The translations under genes were made by a program, and so were the position numbers. The notes beneath the pieces are model-generated. The model saw only the letters and a list, made by a program, of their open reading frames with translations. It was not told the origin of the DNA and searched no databases. DNA of 10,132 bases, taken from the NCBI GenBank assembly GCA_038125265.1, contig JAYPDM010000033.1, positions 1 to 10,132 of the forward strand. The letters run 5' to 3'. The DNA is from JAURFX01 sp038125265. Lineage in GTDB: Bacteria > Pseudomonadota > Gammaproteobacteria > Steroidobacterales > Rariloculaceae. Of this stretch, positions 6,412-10,132 are shown one piece after another (position 1 is the stretch's first letter; each line of letters begins with the position of its first letter).

Positions 6412-6999
6412 CTAATAAACGCCCAGCCGGCTGCACTCCGTAACTGGCTGTAACGAATCACTAATATAGCATTCTCTCGTTGAATCTACCCCATTGGCAT
6501 CCCATTCTTCATAATAACCGTAGCGCTCACCGGCCCGGTACTCGCCCCTAATCTGTAATATGCCGACCTCATTCCAGTTCTCTGCAATGCCATCAATCAG
6601 GTTGTCGACATAGGTGTACCTTGCGGCTAGGGTGCCGTTAGGGTGCCACTCCTCGTATAAGCCTTGAAGCTCTCCAAATTCATAGGTGCCTCTTGTTTTT
6701 TGAATACCGTTAGCATGCCACTCCTCAAGAGTTCCATGCCTGACGCCCCTAGAAATGCCAACACGAGTAAGCACGAGATGTTGACTTCCAAAAATTACTC
6801 TCTGGATGCAATGTCCGTTGTAAGGAGTCGTTTGATTTGAGACAAAAAATTGCCCGCCCCTGGACTCTAGTGCCTCGCAGCCTACAATGCCACCCTCAGC
6901 AATAAGCTGATAGTAGCTGGGTGCATAATCACCTGCAAATTGAGCATTGATAAAAAATGGCAAGATAGAAAAAGAAAGAATTAATAAACTTTTATACAT
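6412..6999 (-). CDS. exported MORN-variant repeat protein (YwqK-like)
   Basis: The protein has 195 residues. Residues 1-19 are a signal peptide (core LLILSFSILPFF, cleavage after INA). The C-terminal half has four consecutive repeats of exactly 24 residues at 89-112, 113-136, 137-160 and 161-184. Each starts with Gly, carries an E-E/N-W core (LEEWHANG, YEEWHPNG, AENWNEVG, YEEWDANG) and continues with an R-x-x-Y/C strand. This is the MORN_2 / YwqK pattern. Databases often label such proteins 'antitoxin', but no toxin partner is visible and export argues against that role. Cys41, Cys64, Cys177 and Cys189 in the mature part could form disulfides. The N-terminal 20-88 region is unassigned. An AAGGGGA site lies 7 bases before the ATG. 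The function is unknown; beta-sheet surface binding is a reasonable guess. Confidence 0.8.
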   Translation of the reverse strand: MYKSLLILSFSILPFFINAQFAGDYAPSYYQLIAEGGIVGCEALESRGGQFFVSNQTTPYNGHCIQRVIFGSQHLVLTRVGISRGVRHGTLEEWHANGIQKTRGTYEFGELQGLYEEWHPNGTLAARYTYVDNLIDGIAENWNEVGILQIRGEYRAGERYGYYEEWDANGVDSTRECYISDSLQPVTECSRLGVY

Positions 7000-7023
7000 A
7001 AGCGAATCCCCTTTATTTTGATT

Positions 7024-7416
7024 TTATGACCAATTCTCGTGATCAGCAATATCAAAAAAATGATTCTCCCCCTTTACTTTTACTTTGCCGGTACTTGGAT
7101 TAATTATTAATTGAGCTTTGTTGTTTAGCCAGGCCTCTCTCAGCGCGTATGACTTAAAAGCAAATTTTGCTTTATTGGCCGAAGAGGCATAGAAGTACAT
7201 GCCCACTAATATTAATGCCACGCCAAAGAGCGCAACATAATAAGGAACCGTATCCTGCAAATATAAATAGGATCCTAAAAGCACTCCCCCTAGTACCATG
7301 ATCATGTTGGATCTCGATTTTTCCTTGAGCGCCTGTGTTTGCATTGACCAATTTGTCATCGCCTCCCTGTGGTGCTCGATGATATCTGGTTTTAGCTCTA
7401 GCGGAAGTTTCTTCAT
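7024..7416 (-). CDS. two-helix membrane protein, unknown function
   Basis: From ATG 7416 the protein has 130 residues. A charged N-terminal helix (about 1-35, with KPDIIEHHREAM) precedes two membrane segments at about 37-54 and 58-78, separated by a short QDTVP turn. The C-terminal part (79-130) is soluble, ends HFFDIADHENWS and contains AFKSYALREAWLNNKAQL. No known family is recognised. The ATG lies one base after the lipoprotein stop (TAAGATG), indicating re-initiation. A GTG at 7446 in the same frame would overlap the lipoprotein by 29 bases and has no ribosome binding site, so it is less likely. The gene is followed after 24 bases by the MORN-type gene, within the same minus-strand run. 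Confidence 0.75.
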   Translation of the reverse strand: MKKLPLELKPDIIEHHREAMTNWSMQTQALKEKSRSNMIMVLGGVLLGSYLYLQDTVPYYVALFGVALILVGMYFYASSANKAKFAFKSYALREAWLNNKAQLIINPSTGKVKVKGENHFFDIADHENWS

Positions 7417-7417
7417 C

Positions 7418-7792
7418 TTACTTTGGACTTGTCGAAGCGCCTCCACGCATTGGGCAGTTGTATACTTCTACATAAACATTAGACGCGTCGGAGGTGTAGC
7501 CATACTCGTAGCGCGTGGTTGGATAGACGTTGGTTACTCTAATGGCATTGCCATTAGTGACCATTGCCTGATTCTTAAGCTGATAAATCGCGTTAGCTGT
7601 TGCGCTTGCTGGATTAAACCCTGTCTCGGTAAGATTTGTTGAATAGAGGTAGGTACAATCTCTTGCTTGCACCTGATCTATCGTGGCCACGGGATGCGAA
7701 GGGCTCTCAGATCCACTGGTTGCCATGGAGCCGCAACCAATAAGAACAAGAGAGAAAGTTATATTAACCAGCCATTTCAATATTGCTTGCAT
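7418..7792 (-). CDS. lipoprotein, DUF4156/RcsF-like
   Basis: The protein has 124 residues. The signal sequence ends in a lipobox LIGC with the lipid-bearing Cys20, followed by Gly21 rather than Asp, which predicts outer-membrane sorting. A Ser/Pro-rich linker (21-38) leads to a small domain that begins DCTYLYSTNL and includes ATANAIYQLKNQAMVTNGNAIRV (written here in parts: ATANAIYQL, then KNQAMVTNGNAIRV). This helix followed by 'x-G-N-x-I-x-V' resembles DUF4156 and RcsF-type lipoproteins. Cys46 and Cys113 could pair as a disulfide. The resemblance is by pattern only and the role is unknown. No strong ribosome binding site is seen before the ATG. It overlaps nothing, and its stop is one base from the start of the next membrane protein. 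Confidence 0.75.
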   Translation of the reverse strand: MQAILKWLVNITFSLVLIGCGSMATSGSESPSHPVATIDQVQARDCTYLYSTNLTETGFNPASATANAIYQLKNQAMVTNGNAIRVTNVYPTTRYEYGYTSDASNVYVEVYNCPMRGGASTSPK

Positions 7793-7841
7793 ACATATAT
7801 AGTATCAAACTTAAAAAATAGATTAAAAAGTCTTATTAGCG

Positions 7842-8261
7842 TTATCGATTAAAAGGTTGACAACTAAAAGTCTGACGCTGTCCTAAATTTACTCCCTCTA
7901 CAAAATCGACCACCAAAACTAAATCTAGGTAGGTAAATGTCACAACCTCATGGTCATCCTCTGAGCGAGCTTGCATGAAGTCATTGCTCTCTATCTCATT
8001 GATCACATAACGATCTGAAGGTCGGTCTAGCCAGGCAAAGCTCGATGTACTTTGACTCACCCGAATAATTGAAGAAAGTTCAAAATTCTCGATTGAAAAA
8101 TTATCAAAGAGCTCGTACTCGCCGCTGCTGGATTTTTCATACCAACCAGTGATGTCACAATAGAATAATTGATCTGCTTGTGCCTTTAGTAATAGTGGGC
8201 ATAGGAAAAGAATACCTAGAAGTGGTGCTTTTATATTGATTTTTTTCGGAATGAATTTCAT
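7842..8261 (-). CDS. exported protein of unknown function, 139 residues
   Basis: A long basic n-region (MKFIPKKINIK) and hydrophobic core (12-25) end in AQA at 27-29, a good signal peptidase I site, giving a mature protein of about 110 residues. Cys21 is inside the signal and not in a lipobox. The mature part has only two cysteines, Cys35 near its start and Cys134 near its end, placed to form one closing disulfide. The rest alternates short polar and hydrophobic stretches suggesting a beta fold (for example EVVTFTYLDLVLVVDFVEG, 105-123). No family is recognised. Its ATG lies one base after the stop of a 28-residue peptide gene, so its translation is probably coupled to that gene. The lipoprotein gene follows after 49 bases. 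Confidence 0.7.
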   Translation of the reverse strand: MKFIPKKINIKAPLLGILFLCPLLLKAQADQLFYCDITGWYEKSSSGEYELFDNFSIENFELSSIIRVSQSTSSFAWLDRPSDRYVINEIESNDFMQARSEDDHEVVTFTYLDLVLVVDFVEGVNLGQRQTFSCQPFNR

Positions 8262-8262
8262 T

Positions 8263-8349
8263 TTAGTCCTTATTCTTCTTCTCTTTTCCCATAGCCATTC
8301 CTATGACCATCCCGATGGCTAAACCCAATGCAAAACTTGTCCCGTCCAT
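8263..8349 (-). CDS. 28-residue glycine-zipper membrane peptide
   Basis: This small gene encodes 28 residues: MDGTSFALGLAIGMVIGM, then AMGKEKKNKD. GAGGAG lies 6 bases before the ATG, a better ribosome binding site than most genes here have. Glycines at 9, 13, 17 and 21 are spaced every four residues (G-x-x-x-G three times over) in a 16-residue hydrophobic stretch, followed by a lysine-rich tail. This is a single-span helix of the kind that packs against itself or a partner, with the tail predicted in the cytoplasm. The stop TAA is one base from the ATG of the exported 139-residue protein (TAAAATG), so the two are coupled. The function is unknown. The strong ribosome binding site, the coupling and the ordered glycines support a real gene. 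Confidence 0.7.
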   Translation of the reverse strand: MDGTSFALGLAIGMVIGMAMGKEKKNKD

Positions 8350-8383
8350 ATGTGACTCCTCATTAGTAAAGTTTTATTTTTTA

Positions 8384-8400
8384 GTTATCGTAATGATAAC
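8384..8400. promoter_or_regulatory. 17-bp palindrome upstream of the small-peptide operon
   Basis: GTTATC-GTAAT-GATAAC is a perfect 6+6 inverted repeat with a 5-bp centre, 34 bp upstream of the 28-residue peptide start and 34 bp beyond the helicase stop. No T-run follows on either strand in the direction needed for a helicase terminator, so an operator is more likely. The right half, TAATGATAA, resembles part of a Fur-box, but the whole does not match a consensus I can name. Confidence 0.4.
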
Positions 8401-8434
8401 GAAGAGAAAACGAACTTACCATGCTTAGACCTTG

Positions 8435-9652
8435 TCAGCCTAGACTTTTCTTTTTACGGCCTGATTCTCTCTTTTTTAACCATGATGGTTTCTTTTTGCT
8501 TGTTTTGTTATTGAACTTCTTTTTACGCTTTGTTTTTCCTTTAAGCGTTCTGGTACTATCAATTTTTTCCATCTTGACGATCTTGTTAATTTTATTCCAT
8601 AAATAATTATCATCTGGAGCGATAAAAGTTAATGCCTTCCCTTTGGCTCCTGCCCTTGCAGTCCTTCCAATGCGATGAACGAAGTCCTCAGGACATTGTG
8701 GTAAATCATAGTTAATAACATGATCAATATGTGGTATGTCTAAACCTCTTGAAGCAACATCTGTAGCAACAAGAATCCTAAATTTCATTTTTCTATAGCT
8801 GGCAATAACTTTTTCACGCTTATTCTGCTTAAGATCTCCATGGATTGTATCTACATTATGCTTATCCTTTCGAAGTTTATTAGAAATTTTATCTGCACTT
8901 CTCTTGGTTTTGACGAAAACTAGGATCGTTCCATCCCTCTCATTTAACTCATCATTTAAAACTTGATACTTATCATTAGCATCAATTCTTTTTAAGTCCT
9001 GGGTAAGATTGTCTGAAAGTTGAATCTCATTCTTTAAATTTATATTTAGAGGGTTATTAAGATACTTATTTGCTATTTTTTTGATCTGATCAGGAAATGT
9101 TGCTGAGAACAAAAGTGTTTGTCTGTTTCCTGTTAGAAACTTTAAGATTCTATCGATTTGAACACTAAAACCCATATCTAACATTCTGTCGGTTTCATCA
9201 AGAATTAGATGATTAAAGTTATGTAAAAGCAATTTTCCTTGATCAAGTAAATCATTGATTCTTCCAGGCGTGCCTACTATTAGTTGTGGCCTCTTTGAGA
9301 GCTGTTTAATTTGTTTTGATTGAGGCTCCCCACCGATAATAAGTGCAGATAAAATTTGTTTTTCAAACTTATTTATCTTCTCAAATTCAGAAATAATTTG
9401 AACTCCAAGTTCGCGTGTTGGAACTAAAATCAAACAATTAGATCTTGAAGAGTTAACCAAATTTGAAAAGATGGGAATTAAAAATGCTAAGGTTTTGCCT
9501 GTTCCAGTTGGCGCAACAGCAACTATATCTCCTCCTTGCAGACTGGTAGGAATAGAATCTCTCTGTATAGGGGTCGGAGTTACAATATTCTGTTTTTTGA
9601 GAATTGAAATAATTTGCTCGCTTACACCAAGCGATGAAAAGTCATTAGCCAT
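8435..9652 (-). CDS. DEAD-box RNA helicase, RhlE-like
   Basis: The protein has 405 residues with all core motifs in order: Q motif TPTPIQ (25-30), motif I APTGTGKT (47-54), Ia PTRELG (78-83), GG (107-108), Ib TPGR (128-131), motif II DETD (152-155), III SAT (183-185), IV LVFVKTK (244-250), V RGLDIPH (302-308) and VI HRIGRTARAG (326-335). A lysine-rich tail (about 371-405) replaces a folded C-terminal domain, as in RhlE-type proteins, and should bind RNA. Motif II has Thr where the family name residue Ala stands; the catalytic D, E and D are kept. It is cytoplasmic, with a likely role in ATP-driven RNA unwinding in ribosome assembly or mRNA decay. AGGA lies 8 bases before the ATG. It follows the cold-shock gene by 67 bases. 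Codon use is much more AT-rich than in the genes to its left. Confidence 0.92.
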   Translation of the reverse strand: MANDFSSLGVSEQIISILKKQNIVTPTPIQRDSIPTSLQGGDIVAVAPTGTGKTLAFLIPIFSNLVNSSRSNCLILVPTRELGVQIISEFEKINKFEKQILSALIIGGEPQSKQIKQLSKRPQLIVGTPGRINDLLDQGKLLLHNFNHLILDETDRMLDMGFSVQIDRILKFLTGNRQTLLFSATFPDQIKKIANKYLNNPLNINLKNEIQLSDNLTQDLKRIDANDKYQVLNDELNERDGTILVFVKTKRSADKISNKLRKDKHNVDTIHGDLKQNKREKVIASYRKMKFRILVATDVASRGLDIPHIDHVINYDLPQCPEDFVHRIGRTARAGAKGKALTFIAPDDNYLWNKINKIVKMEKIDSTRTLKGKTKRKKKFNNKTSKKKPSWLKKRESGRKKKSLG

Positions 9653-9663
9653 AACAAAGTTCC

Positions 9664-9679
9664 TATTGCGGATGCAATA
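9664..9679 (-). promoter_or_regulatory. small hairpin beside the helicase ribosome binding site
   Basis: TATTGC-ATCC-GCAATA forms a 6-bp stem with a 4-base loop and abuts the AGGA ribosome binding site of the helicase, sharing one base. It could modulate helicase translation or protect the processed message. The stem is short and AT-rich, so this is only a candidate. Confidence 0.25.
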
Positions 9680-9690
9680 TAAACGAAATA

Positions 9691-9719
9691 AAAAATTAAA
9701 ATTTAAGCTCGAAGAACTT
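9691..9719 (-). terminator. weak terminator-like element after the cold-shock gene
   Basis: Immediately after the cold-shock stop, AAGTTC-TTC-GAGCTT can form a 6-bp stem with one G-T pair, followed by AAATTTTAATTTTTTATTT. The T-rich tract is good but the stem is weak, so partial termination with read-through into the helicase is the likely reading. Confidence 0.35.
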
Positions 9720-9926
9720 TTAGTCTAATAATTTGAGATTACCAGCAGCGTGTTTGCCATTGTTCTCAACGAGATCATACTCAACTTCTTGATTTTCCTT
9801 GAGATCATTATTTCCAGTTTTAAGAACTTCTGAAATATGCACGAAGACATCATTTGAACCATCATTAGGTCCTATAAAACCGAAACCCTTTGTCTTGTTA
9901 AACCACTTAACTTTTCCAATTGCCAT
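9720..9926 (-). CDS. cold-shock domain protein (CspA family)
   Basis: The protein has 68 residues, the usual length of single-domain Csp proteins. RNP1 is KGFGFI (13-18) and RNP2 is VFVHIS (27-32); the opening GKVKWFNKTKGFGFI is the family signature. The protein binds single-stranded RNA or DNA through its exposed aromatic residues (Trp9, Phe16, Phe18, Phe28, His30) and acts as an RNA chaperone or transcription antiterminator. One difference from many Csps is an Asn/Asp-rich loop (GPNDGSNDV, 19-27). AGGA lies 11 bases before the ATG. A leader of up to 156 bases separates it from the tRNA-Lys gene, which would allow the long structured 5' leader known for cold-induced csp messages. A DEAD-box helicase follows on the same strand. 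Confidence 0.95.
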   Translation of the reverse strand: MAIGKVKWFNKTKGFGFIGPNDGSNDVFVHISEVLKTGNNDLKENQEVEYDLVENNGKHAAGNLKLLD

Positions 9927-10017
9927 TATTTTTTTATTCCTATTAAATTAATAAAATACTTCAGAATAAAACGTTAAAAACAAAATTAACAATTCTCGGT
10001 CTAAAGATCTTAAAAGT

Positions 10018-10045
10018 ATTTTACTGTTTTTAAAATTTAATACAA
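10018..10045 (-). promoter_or_regulatory. candidate promoter for the cold-shock gene
   Basis: On the minus strand TTGTAT (10045-10040) and TAAAAT (10023-10018) are separated by 16 bases. The -10 matches consensus at five of six positions and the -35 at three. It would give a 5' leader of roughly 85 bases. The region is about three-quarters A/T, so chance matches are common. Confidence 0.3.
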
Positions 10046-10082
10046 ATAAATTTATTATTAATAGATGCTAATTAAAGTGAGG

Positions 10083-10132
10083 TGGTGGGTCGTATAGGAT
10101 TCGAACCTATGACCAATTGGTTAAAAGCCAAC
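10083..10132 (-). tRNA. trnK: tRNA-Lys (UUU), 3' part
   Basis: The 3' two-thirds of a tRNA runs in from the window edge. The anticodon stem GTTGG/CCAAT encloses the 7-base loop CTTTTAA with anticodon TTT at 10125-10123, specifying lysine. The variable loop is TGGTC, the T arm is ATAGG-TTCGAAT-CCTAT, and the acceptor strand is ACGACCC followed by A and an encoded CCA (10085-10083). The order and sequence closely follow bacterial tRNA-Lys. The acceptor 5' strand and D arm lie beyond the window. No repeat of the tRNA end, as expected for an integration site, was seen inside the window. Confidence 0.93.

Noticed and set aside
6424..6433. Palindrome CAGCCGGCTG at the end of the MORN-type gene
   Set aside because: It has no loop and no following T-run, so it is not a terminator; it is most likely coincidental coding sequence.
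6412..6999. Toxin-antitoxin system around the YwqK-like gene
   Set aside because: The protein carries a signal peptide and none of the adjacent genes resembles a toxin.
7417..7446. GTG start at 7446 for the two-helix membrane protein
   Set aside because: There is no ribosome binding site and a 29-base overlap with the lipoprotein; the ATG one base after the lipoprotein stop is a better coupled start.
8421..8606. Plus-strand hydrophobic frame of 61 residues
   Set aside because: It is antisense to the helicase lysine-rich tail; lysine codons read backwards give Phe and Leu, which explains the false membrane look.
10083..10132. tRNA-Lys 3' end as an integration site
   Set aside because: No integrase and no second copy of the tRNA end occur in the window.
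1..10132. CRISPR array, insertion sequence or phage genes
   Set aside because: No regularly spaced repeats, transposase, integrase or structural phage genes were seen on either strand.

Overview
The window looks like a scaffold from an uncultured, probably marine, gammaproteobacterium. The tRNA-Lys(UUU) with an encoded CCA end, the FrsA-like and Abhydrolase_10-type hydrolases, and the small zinc-ribbon and MORN proteins all fit, but no marker here fixes the lineage and this placement is an inference. A run of exactly 100 N at 3021-3120 marks it as a draft scaffold. Nearly every gene from 472 to 8349 has mixed codon use, while the helicase, cold-shock and tRNA end (8435-10132) is clearly more AT-rich.

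Layout. (1) 1-327, minus strand: a small two-helix membrane protein whose stop overlaps the start of a sodium:solute symporter (SSS) that runs off the window. (2) 328-471: a divergent control region holding a 14-bp palindrome and two 14-bp direct repeats 28 bp apart. (3) 472-3970, plus strand: two exported alpha/beta hydrolases in an operon (the second broken by the assembly gap), then an unrecognised helical protein of about 124 residues. (4) 3967-5928, minus strand: a family 25 glycosyltransferase, an exported cyclase-family hydrolase coupled to it by an ATGA overlap, and a 63-residue cysteine-rich zinc ribbon. This meets group 3 tail to tail over a strong hairpin. (5) 5932-8349, minus strand: a run of small envelope genes (a 28-residue glycine-zipper peptide not previously delimited as an ORF, an exported 139-residue protein, a lipoprotein, a two-helix membrane protein, a MORN-variant repeat protein and a DoxX protein) ending in an intrinsic terminator. 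(6) 8435-10132, minus strand: a DEAD-box helicase, a cold-shock protein and the 3' part of tRNA-Lys.

Functional reading (inference). Groups 1-4 could be a scavenging locus in which exported hydrolases and an exported cyclase-type amidase or lactonase open a substrate in the periplasm and the SSS symporter imports a product. The shared divergent control region supports joint regulation of the symporter and the hydrolases. Group 5 looks like a set of poorly known envelope proteins made from tightly coupled genes. Group 6 is a normal RNA-chaperone and helicase pair of the cold-response type. No CRISPR array, transposase, integrase or phage gene was seen.
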